A DNA stretch of 52,328 nt from Geobacter sp. (GCA_003490025.1 DNJC01000088.1:1-52328), one strand, 5' to 3'. Positions 8,484 through 16,903 are shown, counted from the stretch's first letter. The notes: generated by a model from the letters alone, not told the origin. A program made the numbers and translations.

Positions 8484-8501
8484 CACGTCACCTCCATCGA
8501 G

Positions 8502-8741
8502 CTAATCGCAGCCGCACCTGGAACTGCTGCAACTGCTGCAATGCGACTGCGGTGCCGGCGCGGCCGCTTCCTTGTCATAGCAGGCAAGCGAAGCTGTGGA
8601 TACAACCCATCCTCCGTCCAGCAATTCGCCTTGCAGCGCCTTTTGTTTCAACAGCATCAGGATCCTTGTTTCGGTGGTCGAAAGAAGCCTGGCTGCCTCT
8701 GCCATTGGGAGATACTCAACCTGGTTGGTCTGCGAAATCAT
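8502..8741 (-). CDS. MerR/excisionase-like HTH protein with Cys-rich tail
   Basis: A 79-residue protein. Residues of about 8-55 (EYLPMAEAARLLSTTETRIL, then KQKALQGELLDGGWVVSTASL) follow the short winged-helix layout of excisionase/MerR-type DNA-binding domains, including the closing wing motif GGWVVS. The C-terminus is a cysteine cluster, SHCSSCSSSRCGCD, which could bind a metal or act as a redox switch. AGGAGG lies eight bases before the ATG. It is the first gene of the three-gene ACT set and may regulate it. Fusion of such a small DNA-binding domain to a four-cysteine tail is unusual. Confidence 0.7.
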   Translation of the reverse strand: MISQTNQVEYLPMAEAARLLSTTETRILMLLKQKALQGELLDGGWVVSTASLACYDKEAAAPAPQSHCSSCSSSRCGCD

Positions 8742-8792
8742 AGCTAGTTCCTCCTGTGAGGGGGAAGCTTTACATGGAGCATGCCAGAACGG

Positions 8793-8972
8793 TCAGGCAT
8801 CGTCTTCCCCTGCAAATCCCGGTCTTTCCGTAGGCCGGTTCCGCTTTTCCGGGCGAACGTCGTGCCTATTAATTAAACATTCTGCTTCGCTGGCAGCAGA
8901 AGCGACGATCCTATCGTACGCTCTTTTCAATCTCCACAGCGCACATCGCAGTTGATATGAATAACCATCCAT
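8793..8972 (-). CDS. Possible 59-residue small protein
   Basis: A short open frame upstream of the HTH gene, starting at the ATG at 8972 with a weak AGG five bases before it. The N-terminal half could form an amphipathic basic helix (LRCALWRLKRAYDRIV); the C-terminal half is Arg/Pro-rich. Nothing is recognised. It could equally be untranslated leader of the downstream operon. Confidence 0.25.
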   Translation of the reverse strand: MDGYSYQLRCALWRLKRAYDRIVASAASEAECLINRHDVRPEKRNRPTERPGFAGEDDA

Positions 8973-9074
8973 AGTAACCTGCATGCTGCTTTGCAAGCCG
9001 GCAACCGGGCATTTCCGTTGCGCCCTTCTTCATTGCGGTATCATCACCAATCGAATTAACTGCGAGTGATCTGT

Positions 9075-10358
9075 ATGAAAGAGCTTACCCCTTCCCTGGA
9101 GGCTATGGTTGAAGCCGAGCTTCCGTCGCTCATCGAGATGTATGAACGTCTGCACGCCCAGCCGGAACTCTCCGGTCAGGAGGAGAAAACGTCGGCACTC
9201 GTCGCCCGGGAGCTGCGGGGGCTGGGGTTTATCGTCTCGGACCGGATAGGCAGGTACGAGCATTACGACTGGCCCGGTTACGGCGTGGTCGCCGTGATGC
9301 ACAACGGAACCGGTCCCACCGTTTTGCTGCGTGCCGATATGGATGCCCTTCCTGTTGAGGAGAAAACCGGGCTGCCGTATGCCAGCAAGGCGAGGGGGAT
9401 CTACCGCGACGGGAACGAGGTTCCGGTGATGCACGCCTGCGGACACGACGTCCACATGACGTCGCTGCTCGGCGCTGCGCGGATGTTGGCGAAGCTGAGA
9501 GCCGACTGGCAAGGATGCCTGGTCCTCATCGGCCAGCCCGGAGAGGAAGGGGGCGGCGGGGCCCAGGCGATGCTCAGCGACGGCGCTTACGGGCACTGCC
9601 CGAGGCCGGATTACGCCCTGGCGCTGCACAGCACGTTGCAGTTGAAGGCGGGGATGGCGGGATCGGTCCCCGGGAATTTCATGGCGAGTTTTACCGAGCT
9701 GGAGGTGACGCTGCGAGGAATCGGAGCGCACGGTTCGGCGCCCGAGTTTGGCAAGGACCCCATCGTCATGGCGGCCCAGTTCGTGACCAGCCTGCAGACC
9801 ATCGTCAGCCGCGAGAAGAGTCCTCACGAACCGGCGGTCGTGACGGTCGGTTCCATCCACGGCGGCGTTGCCAGCAACGTGATCCCCGAGGAGGTCGTTC
9901 TCCAGATCAGCGTCAGGACCTATGACGAACAGGTCCGGGAGCGGATCGTCGAGTCGGTCCGCCGCATCGCCTCGGGAGTCGCCCTGGTCGCCGGCGTGCC
10001 CGGGGACCGGGCTCCCGTGGTCGAGGTGAAGGCGTCGCACCCGGCGACCTACAACGATCCCGCCTTGACGGGACGGGTGGAAGCGGCGCTGAAGACTGTT
10101 CTTGGCGCTGAGAACGTAGTGAGGACAGGCCCCAGGATGGTGAGCGAGGATTTCGGTGCATGGGGACTGGGAGGCGAGATCCCCACCTGCATGTTCTGGC
10201 TCGGCGCGGCCGACCCGGAGAGTTTCGAGGAAAGCGCACGCAGCGGGGTTCCGCTCCCCTCGCAACATTCACCCCTTTTTGCCCCGAAACCGGAACCGAC
10301 TCTCAGGGCTGGCGTGAAAGGCCTGACCGCGGCGGTGCTGGAACTGCTGGGAGTATAG
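9075..10358 (+). CDS. M20-family amidohydrolase
   Basis: A protein of 427 residues from the ATG at 9075 (430 if the in-frame GTG at 9066 is used). It belongs to the M20D metallohydrolases, which cleave N-acyl or amide bonds of amino acids (hippurate, N-acetyl-diaminopimelate and similar). Metal and catalytic motifs are present in order: LLRADMDALPVEE, the HACGHDVHM cluster, GQPGEEGGGGAQAML with the paired glutamates, and near the C-terminus MVSEDFGAWG. The dimerisation domain lies at about residues 190-310 (GIGAHGSAPE, GVASNVIPEE). No signal peptide is seen, so it is cytoplasmic. It is a single gene closed by a strong terminator. The substrate cannot be assigned. Confidence 0.9.
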   Translation: MKELTPSLEAMVEAELPSLIEMYERLHAQPELSGQEEKTSALVARELRGLGFIVSDRIGRYEHYDWPGYGVVAVMHNGTGPTVLLRADMDALPVEEKTGLPYASKARGIYRDGNEVPVMHACGHDVHMTSLLGAARMLAKLRADWQGCLVLIGQPGEEGGGGAQAMLSDGAYGHCPRPDYALALHSTLQLKAGMAGSVPGNFMASFTELEVTLRGIGAHGSAPEFGKDPIVMAAQFVTSLQTIVSREKSPHEPAVVTVGSIHGGVASNVIPEEVVLQISVRTYDEQVRERIVESVRRIASGVALVAGVPGDRAPVVEVKASHPATYNDPALTGRVEAALKTVLGAENVVRTGPRMVSEDFGAWGLGGEIPTCMFWLGAADPESFEESARSGVPLPSQHSPLFAPKPEPTLRAGVKGLTAAVLELLGV

Positions 10359-10390
10359 GGTAGGGAGGTTCACTACTAATATTAAATAAA

Positions 10391-10429
10391 GCGAGGGGAC
10401 GAACCGGCTGTTCGTCCCCTCGCTTTTTT
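10391..10429 (+). terminator. Rho-independent terminator of the amidohydrolase gene
   Basis: A perfect 14-bp stem (GCGAGGGGACGAAC paired with 10410-10423), a five-base loop CGGCT, and six T residues at 10424-10429. It separates the amidohydrolase gene from the convergent DUF3300 gene. Confidence 0.95.
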
Positions 10430-10451
10430 CAGTTACCTGGTTTTGCCCGCT

Positions 10452-12140
10452 TCAGCGCTCTTCACCTCTGGGGAGTGCACGCGGCGCTCCCCCCTCCCGT
10501 CGGCCCGGGCGCGACCCGCGCTCCTCCATCTCCTGCTTGCGCTCCTCGATCCCCTGTTTGCGCTCCTGGATCTCCTGTTTGCGCTCCTGGATCTCCTGCC
10601 TGCGTTGTTCTGGCTTCGATTCTTGCGGCACAACAGGTTGAGGCTTCGGTACTGCCCTGGGAGCCGGCCTTTCCGGTCTCGGTACGGAGGGGACTACCGC
10701 TGGCGCCGGGACAGCCTTATGTTCCGGTGCGGGAACGACCTTCCGCTCGGGCGCAGGGACGACCTTCTGTTGCTGGATTCCGACCGGCGGAGTTTGCGGT
10801 GTGACTGCGGGCGGAGTCTGCGGCGCGGCGGGGCGGTTTATCTGCCGCAATACCCTGCGACGGCTTTCTCCCTGTCCTTCCCGCTTTGGCTGACGTTCTC
10901 CGCGGGTCGCTGCGGGCGGCTTCTCTCCGCTTGCCGGTTTCTTTTCCTCGACGGTCGGAGGTGTTGTCCCCGGAAGTGTCGCTCCGGCAGGCGTCCGGCT
11001 TCTTTCGGCACCAGGCTGACGCTGTCTCTCAGTTCCGGTTGCAGGCGCGCCGCTCTGCGGCTGCCGCTCCCTTACGCCGGCTGGCGCGCCCCGCTTCTCC
11101 GGTACGGTTGCTGGTGGCTGCACCTTTGCTGGTGGCTGCACCTTTGTTGGTGGCTGCACCTTTGCTGGTGGCTGCACCTTTGTTGGTGGCGCCTGCCTTA
11201 CCGTGCCGCGCTCCCTCCGCGGGGCCGCTGTGGGCGACCGCTGCTCAATTCTGACGGGGCGTGAGGTGTCCATCCGGCGCAGAGGGGCAAACCTTCGTTG
11301 ATCCCTTCTGTTCGAGGTGTCGGTCCGCAATTGCTGCCGGTACACCCGCGTGTCGCGCTGCACGACCCTCTCGTTCACGGTGATCACGGAGGCGCGATTG
11401 TTGATATAGATCCCGCGCCTGTCACGGATGTGCGGCCGGGATCGGCTGATCCAGCCCCTGCCGCGCCAGCCGTGGTAATAGACGCGGCGATCGCGCCAGT
11501 CGCAGTCGCGGTTGAGCCAGGAGCCTATGGTGAAGCCGACGCTGAAGGTGATGAACGGGTACGACGGCCGGTAGTGCTCGACGTAGATCACCTGCGGATC
11601 GTACACGGGTATGTAAATGTACTGCGGCTGCGCCGGCTCGATCCTGATTATGGGGCCGTCGTAGATGACCTGCTGCTCACGCGTCGAGTAGAGGTTTCCC
11701 TGTGCCCTCGCGTAGTCGCGCAGCCGCTGTACCGCGTCCATCACCTCCTGCGGCTGCTCGATGAAGGCCTGCCCCAGCGAGACGGTCCAGTCGTAGTACT
11801 GCTCCATCATGTAGAGGACCTTCGGGTAGTGCGCCACGGCCCTTACGCTGATGTCCCAAGGCTGGGAGTCGACCCCGGATCTGCCGTAGCGCCTGACGTA
11901 ACTGGCGGCATCGACGATCTGGTCGACAAAGGTCGCCGCCGGGAGAATCTGGGCGATCAGCGGGTCCGGGTACAGGGCGATGGGCGCCAGGAGGTCGTCC
12001 AGTTCTGCCGGGGTCAGTAGTTCGTCCTGGTAGACTTCGTCGTACCCCTGCGGATATTCCTGGGCCGCTGCCTTGGAGGAAAGCCCCAGGGCGAGTGTAA
12101 CTAGAAGCGTCATGACAAGAAGCAGTAGTGACTTTTTCAT
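10452..12140 (-). CDS. DUF3300 secreted protein with tandem repeats
   Basis: A 562-residue exported protein. It has a signal peptide (residues 1-26, ending KAAA-QE) and a DUF3300 domain at about residues 40-240, marked by LLAPIALYPDPLIAQILPAA, PWDISVRAVAHYPKVLYMM and YIYIPVYDPQVIYVEHY. The remaining 320 residues are low-complexity, Pro/Arg/Gln-rich and basic. They include four or five copies of a seven-residue unit PPxKVQP (DNA 11108-11190) and four copies of a seven-residue unit based on RKQEIQE, a likely helical charged segment near the C-terminus (DNA 10524-10604). DUF3300 proteins are envelope proteins of unknown role; the tail looks like a spacer or peptidoglycan/nucleic-acid-binding region. 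Confidence 0.85.
   Translation of the reverse strand: MKKSLLLLVMTLLVTLALGLSSKAAAQEYPQGYDEVYQDELLTPAELDDLLAPIALYPDPLIAQILPAATFVDQIVDAASYVRRYGRSGVDSQPWDISVRAVAHYPKVLYMMEQYYDWTVSLGQAFIEQPQEVMDAVQRLRDYARAQGNLYSTREQQVIYDGPIIRIEPAQPQYIYIPVYDPQVIYVEHYRPSYPFITFSVGFTIGSWLNRDCDWRDRRVYYHGWRGRGWISRSRPHIRDRRGIYINNRASVITVNERVVQRDTRVYRQQLRTDTSNRRDQRRFAPLRRMDTSRPVRIEQRSPTAAPRRERGTVRQAPPTKVQPPAKVQPPTKVQPPAKVQPPATVPEKRGAPAGVRERQPQSGAPATGTERQRQPGAERSRTPAGATLPGTTPPTVEEKKPASGEKPPAATRGERQPKREGQGESRRRVLRQINRPAAPQTPPAVTPQTPPVGIQQQKVVPAPERKVVPAPEHKAVPAPAVVPSVPRPERPAPRAVPKPQPVVPQESKPEQRRQEIQERKQEIQERKQGIEERKQEMEERGSRPGRREGGAPRALPRGEER
10524..10604. repeat. In-frame 21-bp tandem repeat encoding RKQEIQE units
   Basis: Four imperfect 21-base units of the type CTCCTGTTTGCGCTCCTGGA inside the 3' part of the DUF3300 gene. 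The unit length is a multiple of three, so copy-number change keeps the frame. Confidence 0.8.
11108..11190. repeat. In-frame 21-bp tandem repeat encoding PPxKVQP units
   Basis: About four units of the type GCTGGTGGCTGCACCTTT plus three bases, alternating TTTGCTGG and TTTGTTGG, inside the DUF3300 gene. The near-perfect identity at DNA level suggests recent slippage expansion. Confidence 0.9.
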
Positions 12141-12195
12141 TGTTATCTCCGTGCCGTTATTTGCTTTTCAACCACCGCTCTAGTCTAGCAGAAGC

Positions 12196-12300
12196 AGGGG
12201 CTGGGAGCTAGGGCTGGGAGCTAGAGGCTAGAGGCTGGGGGCTGGGGGCTGGGGGCTGGGGGCTGGCGGCTGGGCGGTTCAGTCGGCTGGGCGGTTCAGT
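12196..12300. repeat. G-rich heptamer tract and 17-bp tandem duplication
   Basis: From 12237 four or five GGGGG runs are separated by CT (the heptamer GGGGGCT repeated), fitting a G-quadruplex on the plus strand. Then CGGCTGGGCGGTTCAGT occurs twice in tandem at 12267-12283 and 12284-12300; the second copy contains the stop codon of the hybrid kinase gene. The tract lies between the kinase gene and the DUF3300 gene. Confidence 0.85.
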
Positions 12301-14686
12301 CGGCTTGGATCTCCAGGATCTTGGCGTGCAGCCCCTCCATGTCGAACGGTTTCTGTATGTATTGCATGCCTTCGGCGAGGACTCCCTTGTCGGCGATGGT
12401 GTCGGTCGAATACCCGGACATGAAGAGAACCTTGGTGTCGGGACGGAGTTCGGCGATCCCTCTCGCCATCTCCACGCCGTTCATTTCCGGCATGATGACG
12501 TCTGACAGAATCAGGTCGATGCTGATATCCCGATCCTCACAGATCGAAAGCGCCGAATGGGGTGTGGCCGCCTGTATCACCTTGTAACCTATCTTCTCCA
12601 GCATCGTCGTCGCCATGGAACGGAGCATGGCGTCATCCTCCACGACAAGGATGGTTCCTGCACCTGTCAAATAGTCCGGTGCCGTCGCGTCCTTCTCCAC
12701 CTGTTCATCCATGAGTCTCGGAAGGTAGATCCTGAAGGCGGTGCCGCGTCCGGGCTCGCTTTCAACGTCTATAAAACCGCAGTTTTGGGTCACGATGCCG
12801 TACACGGTGGCAAGGCCCAGACCCGTTCCTCTACCCACCTCCTTCGTGGTGAAGAACGGCTCGAAAATCCGTTTCATCAACTCCCGATCCATGCCCGTGC
12901 CGGTATCCTCCACGGTAAGGCAGGTGTATTCGCCCGGTCTGGCATCGAGCCGGTAGTCGCAGTACGTCTGGTCTATGACGACGTTCTCCGTCCTTATGGT
13001 CAGCTTGCCGCCGTCGGGCATGGCGTCGCGGGCGTTGACCGCAAGGTTGATCAGGATCTGGTCGGCCTGCGACGGGTCGATCTTCACCGTCCAGAGGCTT
13101 GTGGCCGGAAGGAAGTTGAGCCGTATCTCCTCGCCGATCAGGCGGCTCAGCGTTTTCTCGGTCTCGATGCAGTGGGCGTTCAGGTTTATGACCCTCGGGG
13201 AGATGATCTCCTTGCGGGAGAAGGCGAGCAACTGGCGCACCATGTCCCTAGACCGCTCTCCCGCCTTGGTTATCTCCTGGATGTACTGCGAGATGGGGCT
13301 TGCGTCGGGCACCTCGATCTGGCAGATCTGCGCATAGCCGAGGATGACGCTCAGCATGTTGTTGAAGTCGTGGGCCACGCCGCCGGCCAGTTGCCCGATC
13401 GATTCCATCTTCTGTGACTGCCTGAGTTGCGCCTCGACCTTGCGGTGCTCCGTGATGTCGATGCCGAAACAGAGGGTGCCGACGATCTTGCCGTCTTCGA
13501 CGATGGGGCTGTTGCGCCAGGAAATGGTCCGCAGCGCCCCCGCCTTGGTGACGATCTGGCTCTCGAAGGGGGTGCGCCCCCCGTCTTCCTCGGAAAATCG
13601 CGGCACCGTGCACATGTTGTAAAAAGTGTCGGCACTCATCACCGTTTGGAACAGGTTTTCCCCGGTCAGTTCGCAGGCGCCGTACCCGGTGACCTCTTCG
13701 GCCGTCCGATTCATCAAGGTCACGTCTCCATGGAGATCGAGACCGAGGATCATGACGCAGGCCGCCTGTATCAGGTTCTCCGTGTATTCCTTGGCCGACT
13801 TGAGCTGCTCGACCGCCTGCCGCCGCTGCGTGATGTTCTCGACCGAAAGGACGGTCCCCGCTATCTGTCCCTCCTGGTGCACCGGGGTCGCGCCGCAGGC
13901 GATGCTGACTGTAGTGCCGTCTTTTTTAAGCAGGTCCGTCTCGAACTTGACGATCTCGGCGGCGCCGGTTTCCACCAGCAGCAGTTGTTCGAACACCATC
14001 TCCCTGGACTTTTCGCAGAAGAGCCGGCTTATGTCCGCACCGTTAAGCTCGTCCCGCGCATAGCCGCTCATCTCGGTGCAGCGACCGTTCAGCATGGCGA
14101 TGTTGCCGTCAAGATCGAACACGATGACCGCGTTTGCGCTGCTCTCCATGACCTTGGTGAGGAAGTTGTACGAATCGCTCAGCTGGCGGTTGGCGCGGCT
14201 GATGGCCCTGAACGGCAGCAGCAGAAAAACGAACAGCCCTATGCCGAGCCCGACCAGGGCGACAAGGGCTGATTTTTCGAGGATCGGTCTGATGGAACGG
14301 GTGATCTCGATGCTGCCGATGATGTTCCCGCCGTCGAGGATCAACCGGGAACGTTTGATGACCGGCTCGGGGATCTCGTTGCCGCTGGCGGCGAGTTCCT
14401 TCCCGGCTGCATCGAGTATCCTGCGGGATTCGGGGTAGACGTTGCTGGACCTGCGCGAGAGCATCGCTTCCACCTGCCGGGCTTCGCTGCGCCATGAGAT
14501 GGGGTTCAGGTCGCTGATCCCGGCGATGATCTGGGCGTTTATCTCAGCTTCGGCCTCCAGGCTTCCGGTGGCGTACTGGTAGCTGATGGCGAAATAGCCG
14601 ACGGGAAAAATGAGCGCGACGGTGAACGCCAACAGTATGGTGAAGTTGGCAGTGAACCGCGCCGCTTTTTTTTCCGGTGCCGTCAT
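12296..14686 (-). CDS. Hybrid PAS sensor histidine kinase with receiver domain
   Basis: A 796-residue membrane kinase. Two transmembrane segments (about residues 13-35 and 139-159) enclose a periplasmic sensor of about 100 residues. Two PAS domains follow (about 175-285 and 300-415, the second ending GTLCFGIDITEHRKVEAQL). The dimerisation/phosphoacceptor helix has GGVAHDFNNMLSVILGYA with His439, the ATPase domain has the N box INLAVNARDAMPDGG and G boxes VEDTGTGMD and GRGTGLGLA, and a C-terminal receiver domain has the acidic pair EDD (683-685) and phospho-acceptor Asp729 in LILSDVIMPEMNG. AAGGAG lies ten bases before the ATG. No response regulator with an output domain is adjacent, so the output partner lies elsewhere. 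The signal is unknown. Confidence 0.93.
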   Translation of the reverse strand: MTAPEKKAARFTANFTILLAFTVALIFPVGYFAISYQYATGSLEAEAEINAQIIAGISDLNPISWRSEARQVEAMLSRRSSNVYPESRRILDAAGKELAASGNEIPEPVIKRSRLILDGGNIIGSIEITRSIRPILEKSALVALVGLGIGLFVFLLLPFRAISRANRQLSDSYNFLTKVMESSANAVIVFDLDGNIAMLNGRCTEMSGYARDELNGADISRLFCEKSREMVFEQLLLVETGAAEIVKFETDLLKKDGTTVSIACGATPVHQEGQIAGTVLSVENITQRRQAVEQLKSAKEYTENLIQAACVMILGLDLHGDVTLMNRTAEEVTGYGACELTGENLFQTVMSADTFYNMCTVPRFSEEDGGRTPFESQIVTKAGALRTISWRNSPIVEDGKIVGTLCFGIDITEHRKVEAQLRQSQKMESIGQLAGGVAHDFNNMLSVILGYAQICQIEVPDASPISQYIQEITKAGERSRDMVRQLLAFSRKEIISPRVINLNAHCIETEKTLSRLIGEEIRLNFLPATSLWTVKIDPSQADQILINLAVNARDAMPDGGKLTIRTENVVIDQTYCDYRLDARPGEYTCLTVEDTGTGMDRELMKRIFEPFFTTKEVGRGTGLGLATVYGIVTQNCGFIDVESEPGRGTAFRIYLPRLMDEQVEKDATAPDYLTGAGTILVVEDDAMLRSMATTMLEKIGYKVIQAATPHSALSICEDRDISIDLILSDVIMPEMNGVEMARGIAELRPDTKVLFMSGYSTDTIADKGVLAEGMQYIQKPFDMEGLHAKILEIQAD

Positions 14687-14960
14687 GTGCTTCGCGCTCC
14701 TTGGAGCTGATGCGGAAAGTCTTACCTGATTTTGTGAGGGAGATTAACATTTTATTTTGGAAAAGAGAAGGGGGATATGACCCGGTTTGCCGCGCGCGAC
14801 ATGCCGCCGATTAACGCTTGCCCAGCGCTCTGACAGTGACATGTCTGACTGATACAGCGCCCGCAGTCTCCGGAACTTGGGGATTCGCCGGTTGATGCAA
14901 TCGTACCGTACCGTATACGCCATTCCTGCCCGGGCAACCGCTCCTAAGAGATGAATTGAA
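14687..14960. other. Intergenic region between kinase and nickel/cobalt transporter operon
   Basis: Divergent intergenic DNA. The part nearest the kinase gene carries its ribosome binding site. No small gene, riboswitch core or terminator is recognised; in particular no cobalamin-riboswitch B12 box is seen ahead of the transporter operon. Confidence 0.5.
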
Positions 14961-14989
14961 TTGACACTGCCCGGACCATCTTGTATATG
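14961..14989 (+). promoter_or_regulatory. Sigma-70 promoter of the nickel/cobalt transporter operon
   Basis: TTGACA at 14961-14966, a 17-base spacer, and TATATG at 14984-14989, placing a start near 14996. The ATG of the first transporter gene follows at 15059. Confidence 0.6.
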
Positions 14990-14994
14990 TTTGC

Positions 14995-15021
14995 GTGTCA
15001 CTGATTGTAAATTCGTGTTAC
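14995..15021 (+). promoter_or_regulatory. Possible NikR-type operator
   Basis: GTGTCAC at 14995-15001 and GTGTTAC at 15015-15021 are separated by 13 bases and sit on the predicted transcription start. GTGTTAC half-sites spaced by 13-14 bases are the motif I recall being proposed for the nickel repressor NikR in deltaproteobacteria. Here the two halves are direct rather than inverted, so the assignment is tentative. Repression by nickel would fit the downstream transporter. Confidence 0.4.
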
Positions 15022-15058
15022 TTTGCTGCAGGCGTTTTCGTAAAACGGAGGAGGCACC

Positions 15059-16084
15059 ATGCACATGGCGGATGCTTTGCTGACGCCGGCCGTGGGAGGG
15101 ACCATGTGGGTCGCCTCGGCAGGGGCTATTGCCTGCAGTTCCGCCGTCCTGCGCCGGGAGCGCGACGACCGGAAGGCGCCGCTCATGGGTGTCCTCGGGG
15201 CCTTCCTCTTCGCGGCGCAGATGATCAATTTCACCATTCCGGGCACCGGTTCCAGCGGCCACCTGAGCGGCGGATTGCTCCTCGCCATCCTGCTCGGCCC
15301 GAGCGCCGCCTTTCTCACCATCGCCTCCGTATTGGTCGTGCAGGCCTTCTTCTTTGCGGACGGCGGCCTTCTCGCGCTTGGCTGCAACATCTTCAACCTG
15401 GGCATCATACCCGCCTTCGTGGTCTTTCCGCTGGTTTACCGGACCGTGATCGGGCGTGACCCTTCGCGTGCGCGCCTTGGCGTCGGCACCATGGCGGCCG
15501 CCTTGGCTACGCTGCAATTGGGCTCCCTCGCCGTTGTGCTGGAGACCGCTTCCTCCGGTATCTCCTCCCTTCCCCTTGCCGATTTCCTGATGCTCATCCA
15601 GCCGATTCACCTCGCCATCGGCCTGGTCGAGGGGGGCGTTACCATTGCCGTGCTCTCCTTCGTCCGAAAGGCCCGCCCGGAACTGCTGCAAAGCGGGGGA
15701 GGGGTGGACCCATCCGCGGGGCGGTCGCTGGTCCCCGTTCTTCTCGGCTTCCTGGTCTGCGCCGTCGTCATCGCCGGCGGGCTCTCCCTGTACGCTTCCG
15801 GCAAGCCCGACGGCCTCGAATGGGCTGTCGCCAAGGTTAGCGGAAAAGCGGTACTCCCTGCGCCTGAACAGGGGGTGCACGGTGCGCTCTCCTGGTTGCA
15901 GCAGAAAACCGCCTGGTTCGCCGATTACCGGTTCAAGGGAGGGAAGACGGAAATCGGTGCACCTGCGAAGCTCGATACCGGAGTCACCGGCATCGTGGGG
16001 GCGGTACTCACGCTTTTGTCCATCCTCTGCGCCGCCTTCCTGCTCAGGAAGGGAAGCAGGGGAGCCGTAGCCCCGGAAGCCTGA
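15059..16084 (+). CDS. Nickel/cobalt ECF transporter, fused M-N component
   Basis: A 341-residue membrane protein that is the substrate-specific component of a CbiMNQO/NikMNQO energy-coupling-factor importer. The N-terminal 215 residues are CbiM/NikM: the invariant Met-His-Met start (MHMADALLTPAVGG), then GSSGHLSGGLLLAILLGP and GCNIFNLGIIPA. The C-terminal 120 residues are an N component: one membrane helix, a periplasmic loop beginning PDGLEWAVAKV and containing ADYRF, and a final helix. The fusion is typical of the nickel or cobalt uptake subtype that is not tied to cobalamin genes. GGAGGAG lies just upstream of the ATG. It is the first gene of a three-gene operon with the Q and O components. 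Metal preference (nickel or cobalt) is not certain. Confidence 0.92.
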   Translation: MHMADALLTPAVGGTMWVASAGAIACSSAVLRRERDDRKAPLMGVLGAFLFAAQMINFTIPGTGSSGHLSGGLLLAILLGPSAAFLTIASVLVVQAFFFADGGLLALGCNIFNLGIIPAFVVFPLVYRTVIGRDPSRARLGVGTMAAALATLQLGSLAVVLETASSGISSLPLADFLMLIQPIHLAIGLVEGGVTIAVLSFVRKARPELLQSGGGVDPSAGRSLVPVLLGFLVCAVVIAGGLSLYASGKPDGLEWAVAKVSGKAVLPAPEQGVHGALSWLQQKTAWFADYRFKGGKTEIGAPAKLDTGVTGIVGAVLTLLSILCAAFLLRKGSRGAVAPEA

Positions 16085-16090
16085 TCCGGG

Positions 16091-16903
16091 ATGGGATCGA
16101 TAGCCGGGGCATTGCTAGATTTGAAGCGGCTGGACCAGCTCGCGGCCGGGGATTCCGCTGTGCACAGGTTGGATGCCCGGGCCAAGGTGCTCGCCACCCT
16201 GGTCTTCATCGTGAGCGTGATCTCCTTCGGGCGCTATGAACTCTCCGGATTGATCCCCTTCTTCATCTTTCCTGCCGTACTCATCGCCATCGGGCAGTTG
16301 CCCGCCGGATACCTCGCCGCAAAGATCATCCTCGTCTGTCCCTTCGCCGTCGCGGTCGGGATCTTCAACCCTTTCTTCGACCGGGGCGTGCTGGTTCACC
16401 TCGGTCCGCTGGGGATCTCGGGCGGGTGGATATCGTGCGTCTCGATAGTGGTCAGGACCGTCCTCACCGTCGGCGCCGCTCTCATTCTCGCCGCCGTGAC
16501 CGGTTTCCCGGCGATCTGCCGGGCCCTTGAGCGCCTCGGCATGCCGAACGTCTTCGTCATGCAGCTTCTTTTTCTGTATCGCTACCTCTTCGTCCTGACG
16601 GAAGAGGGGGGACGGGCCTCGAGGGCGCGGGAACTCCGCTCCTTCGGAAGGAGGGGGCTCAACCTCTCCAGCTACGCGTCGCTTCTGGGTCACCTGCTGT
16701 TGCGCACCTGGCAGAGGGCCGAACGGATCCACATGTCGATGCTGGCCCGCGGCTACGACGGCGTCATGCCCGTGGGGCATACTTCGCGCTTCGGGGTGGC
16801 AGAGATGCTGTTCCTGTTGATATGGTCCTCGCTCTGCATCCTCCTCAGATTGAACAACGGCGCGCAGTTTATCGGAACTCTGGTAACGGGAATCCTGTCA
16901 TGA
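16091..16903 (+). CDS. cbiQ: ECF transporter transmembrane component CbiQ/NikQ
   Basis: A 270-residue membrane protein with about five to six transmembrane segments. It couples the M-N substrate component to the ATPase. The diagnostic coupling-helix motifs are seen as RARELRSFG (about residue 178) and ERIHMSMLARGYDG (about residue 214). It starts six bases after the M-N gene, and its TGA overlaps the ATG of the ATPase gene by four bases, showing translational coupling. Confidence 0.92.
   Translation: MGSIAGALLDLKRLDQLAAGDSAVHRLDARAKVLATLVFIVSVISFGRYELSGLIPFFIFPAVLIAIGQLPAGYLAAKIILVCPFAVAVGIFNPFFDRGVLVHLGPLGISGGWISCVSIVVRTVLTVGAALILAAVTGFPAICRALERLGMPNVFVMQLLFLYRYLFVLTEEGGRASRARELRSFGRRGLNLSSYASLLGHLLLRTWQRAERIHMSMLARGYDGVMPVGHTSRFGVAEMLFLLIWSSLCILLRLNNGAQFIGTLVTGILS

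Noticed and set aside
9030..10268. 412-codon open frame on the minus strand
   Set aside because: Antisense of the M20 amidohydrolase, which has all catalytic motifs; the shadow has none.
11108..11190. CRISPR-like spacing of short repeats
   Set aside because: The units are contiguous without spacers, lie in frame in a coding sequence and encode a simple peptide repeat.
14687..15058. Cobalamin riboswitch ahead of the metal transporter
   Set aside because: No B12 box or matching stems were found; the leader from the predicted start is only about 60 bases.
14744..15880. 378-codon open frame on the minus strand
   Set aside because: Covers the promoter and the nickel/cobalt transporter gene in antisense; no domain or ribosome binding site.
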